This document shows, one piece after another, positions 17,920 through 27,345 of a stretch of DNA of 64,000 nt. The position numbers and the translations under genes are program-made. Positions within the stretch are counted from its first letter, which is position 1. Each line of letters opens with the position of its first letter. The notes below the pieces were generated by a model. It was not told where the DNA came from. It did no database searches and saw only the letters and a list, made by a program, of their open reading frames with translations. This stretch comes from Rhizobium sp. CC-YZS058 (GTDB lineage: Bacteria; Pseudomonadota; Alphaproteobacteria; Rhizobiales; Rhizobiaceae): assembly GCF_034720595.1 (NCBI RefSeq), contig NZ_JAYESJ010000001.1, positions 3,808,001 to 3,872,000 of the forward strand, in the 5' to 3' direction.

Positions 17920-18912
17920 ATGCTGACGACCGAAACGCCGGCCACGCCGGTCACTGTCCTCACCGGCTATCTCGGCGCTGGCAAGACCACGCTCCTCAAT
18001 CGCATCCTCACCGAGCCGCACGGCCGAAAATTCGCGGTCATCGTCAACGAGTTCGGCGAAGTCGGAATCGACAACGACCTCATCGTCGAGAGCGATGAGG
18101 ATGTCTTCGAGATGAACAATGGCTGCATCTGCTGCACGGTACGCGGCGATCTCATCCGCATCATCGAGAGCCTGATGCGCCGCAGGGATCGCTTCGACGG
18201 CATCCTGATCGAGACCACGGGCCTTGCCGATCCCGCACCGGTTGCCCAGACCTTCTTCGTCGATCCCGACGTGCGCGCCAAGACGCGGCTCGATTCGATC
18301 ATCACCGTGGTCGATGCACTGCATCTCGTCGGTGCGCTGGAAACGGCCCACGAGGCGCAGGAGCAACTGGCCTTTGCCGATACGATCCTTCTCAACAAGA
18401 CCGATCTGGTCGATGCCGCGGCACTGACGTCGGTGGAAGAGCGCATCCGGCGGCTGAACCCGGTGGCCAGCATCCTCCACACGCAGCGGTGCAATGTCGA
18501 CGTTGCCAGCCTCCTCGACCGGCATGCCTTTGATCTCGACCGAATCCTGGATGTGGAGCCCGACTTTCTTCAGGACGTTCACGCGCACGATCATGACGAC
18601 GGCATCACCAGCTTCTCGCTCGTCGAGCGGACGCCGATGGATCCCGAGAAACTCTTCGCCTGGCTGCAAAGGACAGTGCAGACCTTCGGGCAGGACATCC
18701 TGCGCATGAAAGGCATCATTTCCTTTGCGCAGGATGACGACCGGTTCGTGATCCAGGCGGTGCACATGCTGCTGGAGGGGGATCATCAACGCCCCTGGAA
18801 GGACGGCGAAGAGCGGCTGACGCGACTGGTCTTCATCGGTCGGGATCTCCCGCGCGATATCATCACCGCCGGCTTTGCCCGCTGCAGGGCGCTGCCGCTC
18901 GCTGCGGAATGA
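17920..18912 (+). CDS. COG0523 (CobW/ZigA-like) GTP-dependent metal chaperone, first copy
   Basis: A 330-residue G3E GTPase with Walker [11 protein letters not shown] (residues about 15-24), the metal site GCICC (68-72), [15 protein letters not shown] and a C-terminal domain containing a HAHDHDD histidine cluster. It probably hands zinc to essential zinc proteins during starvation. The start has GGAG upstream. The stop overlaps a possible zur start (ATGA), so it and zur form an operon opposite znuCBA with a shared Zur-box region, a classic zinc-limitation arrangement. Confidence 0.92.
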   Translation: MLTTETPATPVTVLTGYLGAGKTTLLNRILTEPHGRKFAVIVNEFGEVGIDNDLIVESDEDVFEMNNGCICCTVRGDLIRIIESLMRRRDRFDGILIETTGLADPAPVAQTFFVDPDVRAKTRLDSIITVVDALHLVGALETAHEAQEQLAFADTILLNKTDLVDAAALTSVEERIRRLNPVASILHTQRCNVDVASLLDRHAFDLDRILDVEPDFLQDVHAHDHDDGITSFSLVERTPMDPEKLFAWLQRTVQTFGQDILRMKGIISFAQDDDRFVIQAVHMLLEGDHQRPWKDGEERLTRLVFIGRDLPRDIITAGFARCRALPLAAE

Positions 18913-18980
18913 GGAGCGATCCGGGGCATGCGGCACGGACGGGCGATGGCGATGGCGATGGAAAAGGGCGGACCACGGCG

Positions 18981-19400
18981 ATGAGCAGGTCGCGGGCCAA
19001 GCCTTCGAGCGAACCGCGCCTGACCCGCAACCAGGGCCTTGTCCTTGCGGTCCTGCAGGCTTCGGCGCAGCCGCTGAGCGCATACAACATTCTCGATCGT
19101 CTGCGAGGCGAGGGTTTGAAGGCCCCGCTCCAGGTCTATCGCGCGCTCGAGAAATTGCTGCAGACAGGTCGGATCCATCGCCTGGAAAGCATGAATGCCT
19201 TCGTCGTCTGCTGCCATGCCCACCATGGGCAGGCAGATCCGCGTATGGCGGCGTTCGAAATCTGCGATTCCTGCGGCAAGGTGAGCGAATTCCACGACGA
19301 AGGGGTCGAGACTGCTCTGATCCGGCACAGCCGCACGAGCGGCTTCACGATCCGCGCCACGACCATCGAGATGCATGGTCTCTGCAAGGCCTGTGGCTGA
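18981..19400 (+). CDS. zur: Zinc uptake regulator Zur (Fur family)
   Basis: A 139-residue Fur-family repressor. The N-terminal winged helix includes TRNQGLVLAVLQ and VYRALEKLL. The metal-sensing half carries CCHAHHG and two CxxC pairs (ICDSCG and LCKACG), the structural zinc site of Zur/Fur. With zinc bound it represses the flanking zinc-uptake operons. An in-frame ATG at 18909 overlaps the upstream gene and would add 24 residues of Gly/Asp-rich sequence not typical of the family, so 18981 is preferred, although its ribosome-binding site is weak. Context makes Zur far more likely than Fur or Irr. Confidence 0.88.
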   Translation: MSRSRAKPSSEPRLTRNQGLVLAVLQASAQPLSAYNILDRLRGEGLKAPLQVYRALEKLLQTGRIHRLESMNAFVVCCHAHHGQADPRMAAFEICDSCGKVSEFHDEGVETALIRHSRTSGFTIRATTIEMHGLCKACG

Positions 19401-19431
19401 CGAGCGCTCGAACGCTGGGAGCGCCCGTGCC

Positions 19432-20883
19432 TTAGGCAGCGCCGCTTGCCGTCAGCGCGGCGGAGGTCGTCGTCAGACGGAAGACGACGCCTTCCGGACG
19501 GTACGCGATCTCTGCGTCGCCGCCGACCGAGGAGATCAGCGCCTTCTCGATCATTCGTGAGCCGAAGCCACGGGCCGAGGGCATCTCGACCGTCGGTCCG
19601 CCACGCTCCTCCCACTGCAGGGTGAAGGCATCGTTGTCGACGGCCCAGCGGATTTCGACATGGCCGACATCGTTGGACAAGGCGCCGTATTTGACGGCAT
19701 TGGTGGCCAATTCGTGGAGAGCGAGCGTCAAGGCGCTGCTTGCCCTATGACTGATCTCCATGTCGCCGCCGGAGATGGCGATGCGCCCCTGGGCATTGAA
19801 GGGTTGAACCGCCTGCTCGATGACGCGGCGCAGGCCGGCAACATTGAGCTCCTTGCCGGTCAGGATGTCATGGGCATTGCTCAGCGCATTGATGCGCTCG
19901 GACACCACATCCCGCAGTTCGACGGCCGGAACATCGGTGCGCAGCGACTGGCTGACGATCGAGCCGACGGTAGCGAGGATGTTCTTGATGCGGTGGCCGA
20001 GCTCGCGATTCATCAGGTCGCGATAGGCCTCCGCCTCGTGCCTCTCCGTCACGTCGATCGAGATCCCGCTCATGCGCAACGGCCGGCGGTTGCTGTCGAA
20101 ATGGGTTTCCGCCCGCACCTCGATCCAGTGGACCGAACCGTCCGGCCAGATCACCCGGTATTCGACATGAAGGTCGCCGTCGCCCGCCAGAGCCTCGCTG
20201 ACCGCCTCCTGCCAGCGCGTGACATCCTCCGGGTGGATGGCGTTCTGCAGGTCGCGGTAGGAAAGCGTATCCACCGGCGATCGGCCGAAATTCGCCTTGC
20301 AGATCGCCGAGGAGACGAGACGCCCCTTGGGCAGATCGAGCGTCCAGGTGCCGAGCTTGCCGGCCTTGAGGGTGAAATGCAGACGCTCCTCGCTGGCGGT
20401 GAGATCGGCGATCCGCTGCTGCAGACGCTCTTCCATCTGCTGCGGATCGGTGGTGAAGCTGGCGGTCCGCTCGCGCGTGACATCGAGCTGCGAGGCGAAG
20501 AAATAGGTCAGCTCGTCGCCATCGAAGACCGGGGACACGAGCAGCCTGTTCCAGAACAGGGTGCCGTCCTTGCGGTAGTTCAAAAGGTCGATTTCGATCG
20601 GGACGCGGTCGTGGATTGCCTGGCGCACGGCGTCGACGTCGGCAATATTCGTGCCTGGCCCCTGCAGGAACCGGCAGTTCTTGCCCAGCGTCTCCTCGCG
20701 GCTGTAGCCGGTCAGGCGGGTGAAGGCATCGTTGACGAAGACGATCGGATTGTCGGGCAGGCGGGGATCGGTGATGACCATGGGCATGCGCGTGGCGCGC
20801 ATGGCGGCGGCAAAAGGATCGGAGCCAGAGCTTCGGCTGCCGATCTCCTGGCTGATGCGCTGCTTCTCGGTAGGGGTCTGCAT
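19432..20883 (-). CDS. LOV-PAS HWE-family sensor histidine kinase (blue-light sensor)
   Basis: A 483-residue cytoplasmic kinase without membrane segments. Residues about 25-135 form a LOV domain with the flavin-adduct motif GKNCRFLQG; the reactive cysteine is C70. A second PAS/PAC domain follows (about 160-285). The kinase core is of the HWE type: phospho-acceptor H297 in ELGHRIKN, HELATNAVKYGALS and the LQWEE motif. Known homologues such as Brucella LOV-HK are light-activated and feed response regulators of stress or attachment. No response regulator gene is adjacent. It is on the same strand as the PLP enzyme upstream but separated by 136 bases. Confidence 0.92.
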   Translation of the reverse strand: MQTPTEKQRISQEIGSRSSGSDPFAAAMRATRMPMVITDPRLPDNPIVFVNDAFTRLTGYSREETLGKNCRFLQGPGTNIADVDAVRQAIHDRVPIEIDLLNYRKDGTLFWNRLLVSPVFDGDELTYFFASQLDVTRERTASFTTDPQQMEERLQQRIADLTASEERLHFTLKAGKLGTWTLDLPKGRLVSSAICKANFGRSPVDTLSYRDLQNAIHPEDVTRWQEAVSEALAGDGDLHVEYRVIWPDGSVHWIEVRAETHFDSNRRPLRMSGISIDVTERHEAEAYRDLMNRELGHRIKNILATVGSIVSQSLRTDVPAVELRDVVSERINALSNAHDILTGKELNVAGLRRVIEQAVQPFNAQGRIAISGGDMEISHRASSALTLALHELATNAVKYGALSNDVGHVEIRWAVDNDAFTLQWEERGGPTVEMPSARGFGSRMIEKALISSVGGDAEIAYRPEGVVFRLTTTSAALTASGAA

Positions 20884-21019
20884 GCGTGTGGCGAAATCTA
20901 TTCAACGTGAGGGGACAGGCTCAAGCGAAGCCGCACGAAACGCGCGCCCGCCTTTCTAGCCTCTTTCTCGTCTTCTTCCTAGAGCCGTCAGTGCAAACTC
21001 ACGCAAGCGTGCGGAGCCG

Positions 21020-22186
21020 TTAGAGTGCGGCGACGGCCTGGAGGAAGCGATCAACCTCGTCTTCGGTGTTGTAATAGTGGGGCGAGGCCCGCAGGAGCGG
21101 CGGCAGACCGCGTGCGGTGGCATCGAGCAAGGTGCTGCCGGGGCCGGAAACGCTGATATTGAAACCCTCTTTCGCCAGCCGAGCCTTGGCGTCATCCGCC
21201 GAAATGCTCCGGTGGGTGAAGGTAACGATCGAGGCGCAGCGCGGGCCGAGATCCCGCACGTCCACGGCGTTTACCGCCCGCAGCCCTTCGCGCAGCCGGG
21301 TTGAGAGCTGCCGGCATCGGGCTTCGATGCTCTCCAGTCCGAGCGACAGTGCCAGATCGATGGCGACCCCCAGGCCCAGCCGCGCCGCATAATTGTTTTC
21401 CCAGGTCTCGAAACGGCGCGCATCCGGCCGCAGCGCATAGCGATCCGGCGCCACCCAGGGCGCGGCGAAGTGGTCGATCATGGCCGGCTCGAGGCTCTGC
21501 AGCAGCGCGCGGCGCATGTAGAGAAAACCGGTGCCGCGCGGTCCGCGCAGGAACTTCCGTCCGGTCGCAGTCAGCACATCGCAGCCGATCGTCTCGACCG
21601 AGACCGGCATCTGGCCGACAGCCTGACAGGCGTCGAGCAGATAGAGGATGTCATGGCGGCGCGCGATGCGACCCACCTCTTCCGCCGGGTTGATGAGGCC
21701 GCCATTCGTCGGAACCCAGGTCATGGCGATCAGCCGCACCCGTCCGTCGATCATCCGCTCCAGCGCAGCCGGATCGAGCACGCCGTCGGCATCGTCAGGG
21801 ATCACCTCGATCACCGCGCCGGTCCGCCGGGCAACCTGCAGGAAGGCCACATAATTGGCGGCGTATTCGGCACGCGCCGTCAGGATCCTGTCTCCCGGCC
21901 TGAAAGCGAGCGCGTAAAAGGCAAGCTGCCAGGCGACCGTGGCATTTTCGACGAGCGCGATTTCGTCGCGCGCCGCGCCGACCAGCCGGGCGACACTGTC
22001 ATAGACGCCGTCGAGCACAGGCGCGGCCTCGGCCGCCGCCTCATAGCCGCCGATCTCCGCCTCACGCGTCAGATAGCCGGTCATGGCCTGAAGCACGCTG
22101 TTCGGCATCAGGCCGGCTCCGGCATTGTTGAGATGCACCCGGTGCGCGACCCCCGGCGTGTCTTGGCGGATTTGCTGCAGATTCAT
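21020..22186 (-). CDS. Class V aminotransferase-fold PLP enzyme (isopenicillin-N-epimerase-like)
   Basis: A 388-residue fold-type I PLP protein. Visible are an N-terminal LNNAGAGLMPNSV, the aspartate segment LLDACQAVGQMPV and the probable Schiff-base lysine in TATGRKFLRGPRG. This pattern fits the selenocysteine lyase / isopenicillin N epimerase group of the class V family. The reaction could be a lyase, epimerase or transaminase step and cannot be decided here. The start at 22186 was chosen because upstream codons are atypical and the enzyme length is then normal. It is divergent from the PQQ dehydrogenase-PEBP gene. Confidence 0.88.
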   Translation of the reverse strand: MNLQQIRQDTPGVAHRVHLNNAGAGLMPNSVLQAMTGYLTREAEIGGYEAAAEAAPVLDGVYDSVARLVGAARDEIALVENATVAWQLAFYALAFRPGDRILTARAEYAANYVAFLQVARRTGAVIEVIPDDADGVLDPAALERMIDGRVRLIAMTWVPTNGGLINPAEEVGRIARRHDILYLLDACQAVGQMPVSVETIGCDVLTATGRKFLRGPRGTGFLYMRRALLQSLEPAMIDHFAAPWVAPDRYALRPDARRFETWENNYAARLGLGVAIDLALSLGLESIEARCRQLSTRLREGLRAVNAVDVRDLGPRCASIVTFTHRSISADDAKARLAKEGFNISVSGPGSTLLDATARGLPPLLRASPHYYNTEDEVDRFLQAVAAL

Positions 22187-22415
22187 CTTGCCCCCGTCCC
22201 TCCGACCTATGTGCCCCGCCCATCTCGATATGTCGGCCGAGCGGGACACGACAAGACTGCAGCACCCTCCCGACAATGGACGACGCCGGCTCAGAATCGC
22301 CGTCCGGGATCAGTTAGACCGACTGCAGCATGCCATGCAATTCGTCGATTGGTTGTATCCCCCGGAACAAAAGAGGAAGGACATAATTGCGCTGGCATCA
22401 CGGAGGCACCCGCAC

Positions 22416-24209
22416 ATGAAATCCGCTCTGCTCAGCACCATCGCGCTGCTCGCTCTTCTTCCTGCCGTCGAGGCTGCGCACGCCCAGCAGGGCGATGGCA
22501 CCGAGCTGCAGATCACCACCAATGTGTTCAAGCCCAACAAGGTGCAGCCGACCAGCGACCGGATCAAGGCGCTGAAGCTGCCGGAAGGCTTCACGGTGGC
22601 GCCCTTCGCACAGGGGCTGGGCAATGCCCGCATCGTTGCGGTTTCGCCGGAAGGCTTTGTCTATGTCAGCCGGCGCGAAGAGGGCGATGTGCTGCTGCTG
22701 AAGGACGAGAACGGCGACGGCAAGGCCGACGGACCGCCGATTACCGTTGCCAACCGTGCGCAGGCACATGGCCTCGCCATCAAGGATGGCACGCTCTATC
22801 TCGCGACCGTCAAGGAGGTCTTTACCGCCAGGATCGAAAAGGACGGGACGCTGGGGCCGCTGACGATGATCATCGGCAACCTGCCCGATGCGGGACAGCA
22901 TCCGAACCGGACACTCGCCTTCGGTCCGGACGGCATGCTCTATATCTCGATCGGCTCCACCTGCAATGCCTGCAACGAGAGCAACCCGGAAAACGCGACC
23001 CTGCTTCGTGCAACGCCGGACGGCAAGAGCCGCACCATCTTCGCCTCCGGCCTGCGCAACACGATCGGTTTCGACTGGAACCCTCAGACAGGCGAGCTCT
23101 GGGGCCTCGACCACGGCATCGACCTTCTGGGCGACGAGGTGCAGCCGGAAGAGCTGAACAGGTTGGAGCGCGGCAAGCAATATGGCTGGCCGCATGTCTA
23201 CGGCGCCGGCGACATCTACCCCCAGTCCACGCCCGTCGGCGGTGTCACGAAGCCGCAATGGCGGGATCAGAGCGAACCGATGGTGATCGGCTACACCGCC
23301 CATGCGGCACCGATGCAGATGGCCTTCCTGAAGGGCAGCGGCTTTCCGGCCCAGTATGAAGGCGACGCCTTTGCCACGATGCGCGGCTCCTGGAACCGCA
23401 ATCCGGCCTCCGGCTACGAGGTGGTGCGCATCCATTTCGAAAAGGGTGAGCCGACGTCGATCGAGCCGTTCCTCGGCGGCTTCCTCACCGATGGGGGCAA
23501 GACCCATTTTGCCCGGCCCGTCGGCCTCGCCTTCGCCAAGGACGGCGCACTGCTGATGAGCGACGATGTCAACGGTGTTCTCTACCGGATCGCCTATGAC
23601 GGCGCTGCCCCGAAGGCCGCAGCGGCAAAGCCGGTGCCGGCGGAGGCCATGACCGCGCAAGGCAAGAAGGGGTTCGACGTGCCGCTGGCGCTGCAGCGCC
23701 CCGAAACCGAGACGAAGGGCGCGCTCGCCGTTTCTTCCACCGCCTTCGAGGCCAAGGGCGATATTCCGCTTCGTCACAGCGAATATGCCGAGGGCGTTTC
23801 GCCGCCCTTGCGCTGGGAGAGCGTGCCGGAGGCGGCCTCTTATGCGATCATCATGGAAGACCCGGATTCCAAACCGGCAAAACCTTTCGTCCACTGGCTC
23901 GCATGGAACATTCCGGCCGGCGTGACCAGCCTGCCGGAGGGGCTGCAGGAGCAATTGCGGCTCAAGGAGCCGGAAGGCGTGCTGCAGGGTCGCACGACTG
24001 CTGGCACGCACGGCTATTCCGGGCCGAAGCCGCTCGCCGGCGATCCCGCCCATTCCTACCATATCCAGGTGCTGGCGCTCGATTCCCTCATCGACCTGCC
24101 GCCGACGGCCGATCGGGACCAGCTGCTTGCTGCGCTTGCCGGCCATGTTCTTGCCAAGGGCGAGCTGGTCGGCCGCTACGCCCAGACCGTTGCGCCGCCG
24201 AAGCCATAA
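22416..24209 (+). CDS. Exported PQQ-dependent sugar dehydrogenase fused to a YbhB/PEBP domain
   Basis: A 597-residue exported protein with a Sec signal peptide (residues 1-24, ending AHAQQ). Residues about 35-410 form a glucose/sorbosone dehydrogenase-type beta-propeller; typical blocks are TLAFGPDGMLYISIGSTCN, GLRNTIGFDWNP, GWPHVYG and FARPVGLAF. From about residue 435 to the end is a complete YbhB/YbcL (phosphatidylethanolamine-binding protein) domain with VSPPLRW, DPDS, FVHWLAWNIP and GYSGPKP. The dehydrogenase half would oxidise sugars in the periplasm with PQQ; the PEBP half may bind a small ligand. The GGAGG ribosome-binding site fixes the start. It is the first of three consecutive exported-protein genes. 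Confidence 0.88.
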   Translation: MKSALLSTIALLALLPAVEAAHAQQGDGTELQITTNVFKPNKVQPTSDRIKALKLPEGFTVAPFAQGLGNARIVAVSPEGFVYVSRREEGDVLLLKDENGDGKADGPPITVANRAQAHGLAIKDGTLYLATVKEVFTARIEKDGTLGPLTMIIGNLPDAGQHPNRTLAFGPDGMLYISIGSTCNACNESNPENATLLRATPDGKSRTIFASGLRNTIGFDWNPQTGELWGLDHGIDLLGDEVQPEELNRLERGKQYGWPHVYGAGDIYPQSTPVGGVTKPQWRDQSEPMVIGYTAHAAPMQMAFLKGSGFPAQYEGDAFATMRGSWNRNPASGYEVVRIHFEKGEPTSIEPFLGGFLTDGGKTHFARPVGLAFAKDGALLMSDDVNGVLYRIAYDGAAPKAAAAKPVPAEAMTAQGKKGFDVPLALQRPETETKGALAVSSTAFEAKGDIPLRHSEYAEGVSPPLRWESVPEAASYAIIMEDPDSKPAKPFVHWLAWNIPAGVTSLPEGLQEQLRLKEPEGVLQGRTTAGTHGYSGPKPLAGDPAHSYHIQVLALDSLIDLPPTADRDQLLAALAGHVLAKGELVGRYAQTVAPPKP

Positions 24210-24241
24210 TGGCTGCCCCCTCCGTCAACGAAGGACCGACC

Positions 24242-25282
24242 ATGATCCGCACCCGTTCCCTCCTGTCCGCAGTCGGCCTGGCGCTGGTTCTGCTGACCCC
24301 TGTGGCCGCCGCCAGCCAGGACGCGAAGCCCGATCCGCAGATGCAGGCGGTGCTCGATGCGCTGAAGGCGCTTGAGGCAAAGCCCTTCCACACGCTTTCC
24401 GTGCCCGAGGCCCGCACCCAGGCAAGCCCGGCGGATGCGGCGCGCACCGTGCAGCGCGACAAGGCCGTCTCCCCCGATCCGGAGGCCAAGGTCGCCACGC
24501 GCGATATCGCCATTCCGAGCCCGGGTGGCGCCTTGCCCGCGCGTGTCTATCTGCCGGAGGGCAAGGGCCCCTTCCCGGTCGTGCTCTATTTCCACGGTGG
24601 CGGATGGGTGGTGGCCGACCTCAACACCTATGATGCGACGCCCCGGGCGATTTCGCTTGGCGCCAAGGCGCTGGTTCTCTCCGTGGACTACCATCACGCG
24701 CCGGAATCGAAATTCCCTGCCCAGCACGAGGATGCCTGGGCCGCCTATCTCTGGACCGTGGAGAACATTCACACGCTGAACGGCGATGCCAGGCGGATAG
24801 CGGTCGCCGGCGAAAGCGCCGGCGGCAACCTTGCCGCCAATGTCGCCTTGATGGCCAAGGAAAAGAAGACCACTGAGCCGGTCCACCAGCTGCTCGTCTA
24901 TCCGATTGCCGGCAAGGACCTGACCACGCCGTCCTATCAGCAGAATGCCGATGCCGCGCCGCTCGGCAAGGCGGATATGGAATGGTTCATCTCCCATGTC
25001 TTCGCTTCCAAGGACCAGACGGCCGATCCGCGCATCGATCTCGTCTCCCGCAGCGACCTTTCCGGCCTGCCGCCGGCGACGGTGGTCACTGCGGAGATCG
25101 ATCCGTTGCGGTCGGAGGGACAGGCCTTCGCAGAGAAAATGCGCGCGGCCGGCGTGGCGGTGAACCTGATCGACGTGACCGGTGTGACCCACGAGTTCTT
25201 CGGCATGGGCAAGGTGGTCGACAAGGCCAAACAGGCGGTCGACGCCGCCAATGCCGATCTCGTCAAGGCTTTTGCAGAATGA
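24242..25282 (+). CDS. Exported alpha/beta hydrolase, hormone-sensitive-lipase family esterase
   Basis: A 346-residue esterase with a signal peptide (about 1-25, ending VAAASQ). The HSL hallmarks are present: oxyanion motif HGGGW, nucleophile serine in GESAGGN, an acidic residue in EIDPLRSEG and the catalytic histidine in VTHEFFGM. It likely hydrolyses short acyl or aryl esters in the periplasm. The start at 24242 has an AAGGA-like ribosome-binding site and yields a proper signal peptide; an ATG at 24209 overlaps the upstream stop but would bury the signal. It lies 32 bases downstream of the dehydrogenase fusion and probably shares its transcript. Confidence 0.9.
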   Translation: MIRTRSLLSAVGLALVLLTPVAAASQDAKPDPQMQAVLDALKALEAKPFHTLSVPEARTQASPADAARTVQRDKAVSPDPEAKVATRDIAIPSPGGALPARVYLPEGKGPFPVVLYFHGGGWVVADLNTYDATPRAISLGAKALVLSVDYHHAPESKFPAQHEDAWAAYLWTVENIHTLNGDARRIAVAGESAGGNLAANVALMAKEKKTTEPVHQLLVYPIAGKDLTTPSYQQNADAAPLGKADMEWFISHVFASKDQTADPRIDLVSRSDLSGLPPATVVTAEIDPLRSEGQAFAEKMRAAGVAVNLIDVTGVTHEFFGMGKVVDKAKQAVDAANADLVKAFAE

Positions 25283-25305
25283 CCGGAGCGCCAAGGAACC
25301 CCGCG

Positions 25306-25854
25306 ATGACCAAGACCGCCTTCAAAGCCGCCGTTCTTTCGCTGTCCTTCGCCCTGGCAGCCCCGTCCGCCTTTTCGGCAACAATCCCGGCCAAGCCGCC
25401 TGGCGATGCCGCGCCTGTCACGACCATGGATCGCGCGACATTCTTGAAGGTTCTGGCCAGCGCCAACGCGTTCGAGATCCAGTCGAGCAGGATCGCGCGC
25501 GAGAAAAGCCGATCGGCGGAGATCAGCCACGTGGCGGAGATGATCATCGCCGACCACACCAAGGCTGCCGACAGGCTGAAGGCGACCCTGACCGGCAAGG
25601 GCGTTCCCATACCGCCGGCGACGCTGTCTCCCAAGCTGAAGACGATGATCGATCAGCTTAACGCCGCGGATTCCAAGGTCTTCGACCGGCTCTATCTCGA
25701 TATGCAGGCGCAGGCGCATCAGGAGGCGGTGGCCCTGTTCCGCACCTATGCCGGTACCGGCGACGATCAGGAGCTTGCAGGCTTTGCCCGGGAGACGCTG
25801 CCGAGCCTCGAAACCCACCTCGCCCATGTGACACGGCTGGTTGCGCAAGGCTGA
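25306..25854 (+). CDS. DUF4142 family exported protein
   Basis: A 182-residue protein with a signal peptide (residues 1-25, ending AFSA) and a helical DUF4142 domain: the FLKVLASANAFEIQSSRIA opening and the ADHTKAADRLKATL segment are characteristic. DUF4142 proteins have a ferritin-like helical look and are often stress-associated in rhizobia, but their function is unknown. The start at 25306 has AAGGA upstream; an alternative at 25279 overlaps the esterase stop as ATGA. Third gene of the exported-protein operon. Confidence 0.85.
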   Translation: MTKTAFKAAVLSLSFALAAPSAFSATIPAKPPGDAAPVTTMDRATFLKVLASANAFEIQSSRIAREKSRSAEISHVAEMIIADHTKAADRLKATLTGKGVPIPPATLSPKLKTMIDQLNAADSKVFDRLYLDMQAQAHQEAVALFRTYAGTGDDQELAGFARETLPSLETHLAHVTRLVAQG

Positions 25855-25906
25855 CGGTCCGGCCGCGTCGGCGCCATGCTGCATCGTGGGGCCGGTCCTT
25901 CGAAGC

Positions 25907-27322
25907 CTAGGCGGCCGGGCGGACGAGCGCCGACTTGCCGCGTGGCAGATAGTGTCCCTGCGGCTGGTCGGCTCCCGCAAGCGCACCATCCTGCATGACG
26001 GTTCGACCCTGCACCAGAAGTCGCACCGGCCAACCTTCCACCTCCAGCCCTTCATAGGGCGTATAGTCCGCCCCGTGCTGAAGGAGATCGTTGCTCAGCG
26101 TCACCCGCTTCTCCGGGTTCCACAAGGCGATGTCGGCATCGGCGCCGATGGCGATCGTGCCCTTGCGCGGATAAAGCCCGTAGAGCTTGGCATGGTTGGT
26201 CGCGGTCAGGGCGACGAACTGATTGAGATCGATCCGGCCCTTGCGCACGCCCTCGGAAAACAGGATCGGCAAACGGGTGCCGACGCCTGGAATGCCGTTC
26301 GGGATCCAGCGGAAATGCCGCTTGCCCTTCTCGTTCAACTTGCCTTCCGCATCATCGAAACGGAAGGGGCAATGGTCGGAGGAGAAGAGGTCGAACACGC
26401 CCTGCTCCAGCCCCTCCCAGCAGGCGTCCTGGCTCGCCTTGTCGCGCGGCGGCGGGGAGCAGACGAACTTTGCTCCTTCGAGCGCTTCCTGGTCGAGATC
26501 GTCGGCCGTCAGTATCAGATATTGCGGGCAGGTTTCACCGGCGATCTTCTGGCCGCGCTGGCGGGCACGGCGGATCTCCTCCATCGCCTCGCGGTTCGAA
26601 ACATGGACGATGACGATCGGGACGTCGACGATTTCCGCCAGAGACAAGGCCCGATGCGTCGCCTCGCGTTCGGCCGCGATCGGCCGGGTGCTCGCATGGA
26701 ACTTCGGCGCGAACTTGCCCTCCTCCTCGTGCCGGCCGATCAGGTAGCGGATCGCGTCCTCGTTTTCGCAATGGACCATGACCAGCGCGCCGGTGCGCCG
26801 CGCCGTGTCGAGCGTGGCGAGGATCTCGTCATCGCGCAGGCGCAGTCCCTCATAGGTCATGAAGACCTTGAGCGAGGTGTAGCCATCCTCCACCAGGGCC
26901 GGCAGCTCCTGGCCCAGCACCTCCGGCGTCGGGTCGGTGATGACCAGGTGGAAGGCAACATCCACATGGCATTTGTTCTCGGCCTTGGCATGATAGACCT
27001 TCAGGGCCTCGCGCAGCGTCTGGCCCTTCTCCTGCATGCAGAAGGCGAGGACCGTGCTGTTGCCGCCGATCGCCGCCGAGCGCGTGCCGCTTGCAAAATC
27101 ATCGGCCATGACGATCCCGTCTCCGGACGGCTGGTCGAGATGGACATGGCTGTCGATGCCGCCCGGCAAAGCGAGGAGGCCGGTGGCGTCGATCACCTCG
27201 TCGGCCTCGGTCAGGCCCAAAGCCAGCGCGACGATGCGCCCGTCCTTGATGCCGATATCGCTGGTGAAGCTGTCGCTGGCCGTCACCACCGTTGCATGTC
27301 GGATCACCGTGTCGAAGCGCAT
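25907..27322 (-). CDS. D-hydantoinase / dihydropyrimidinase
   Basis: A 471-residue cyclic amidohydrolase with the complete binuclear metal site: H59 and H61 in DSHVHLD, carbamylated K152 in SLKVFMTY, H184 in MVHCEN, H240 in VHVSN and D316 in SSDHCPF. It opens dihydrouracil or 5-substituted hydantoins to N-carbamoyl products in the cytoplasm. It is the last gene of a reverse-strand unit that starts with an amino-acid-type ABC transporter and includes a PLP enzyme 23 bases upstream, so it probably processes an imported ureide-like compound. True pyrimidine catabolism would normally have preA/preT nearby; these are absent. Confidence 0.93.
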   Translation of the reverse strand: MRFDTVIRHATVVTASDSFTSDIGIKDGRIVALALGLTEADEVIDATGLLALPGGIDSHVHLDQPSGDGIVMADDFASGTRSAAIGGNSTVLAFCMQEKGQTLREALKVYHAKAENKCHVDVAFHLVITDPTPEVLGQELPALVEDGYTSLKVFMTYEGLRLRDDEILATLDTARRTGALVMVHCENEDAIRYLIGRHEEEGKFAPKFHASTRPIAAEREATHRALSLAEIVDVPIVIVHVSNREAMEEIRRARQRGQKIAGETCPQYLILTADDLDQEALEGAKFVCSPPPRDKASQDACWEGLEQGVFDLFSSDHCPFRFDDAEGKLNEKGKRHFRWIPNGIPGVGTRLPILFSEGVRKGRIDLNQFVALTATNHAKLYGLYPRKGTIAIGADADIALWNPEKRVTLSNDLLQHGADYTPYEGLEVEGWPVRLLVQGRTVMQDGALAGADQPQGHYLPRGKSALVRPAA

Positions 27323-27345
27323 GGCCGTTCTCCTATCCGCCTGTT

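Noticed and set aside
22364..22388. GGAAC-N18-TT element upstream of the PQQ dehydrogenase fusion as a general-stress promoter
   Set aside because: The -10 part (AATT) misses the CGTT core at two positions, and the loose GGAAC-N18-TT pattern is expected by chance several times in 64 kb.
22398..24146. Long reverse-strand open frame opposite the PQQ dehydrogenase-PEBP gene
   Set aside because: No family features; the forward frame has a signal peptide and two complete domains.
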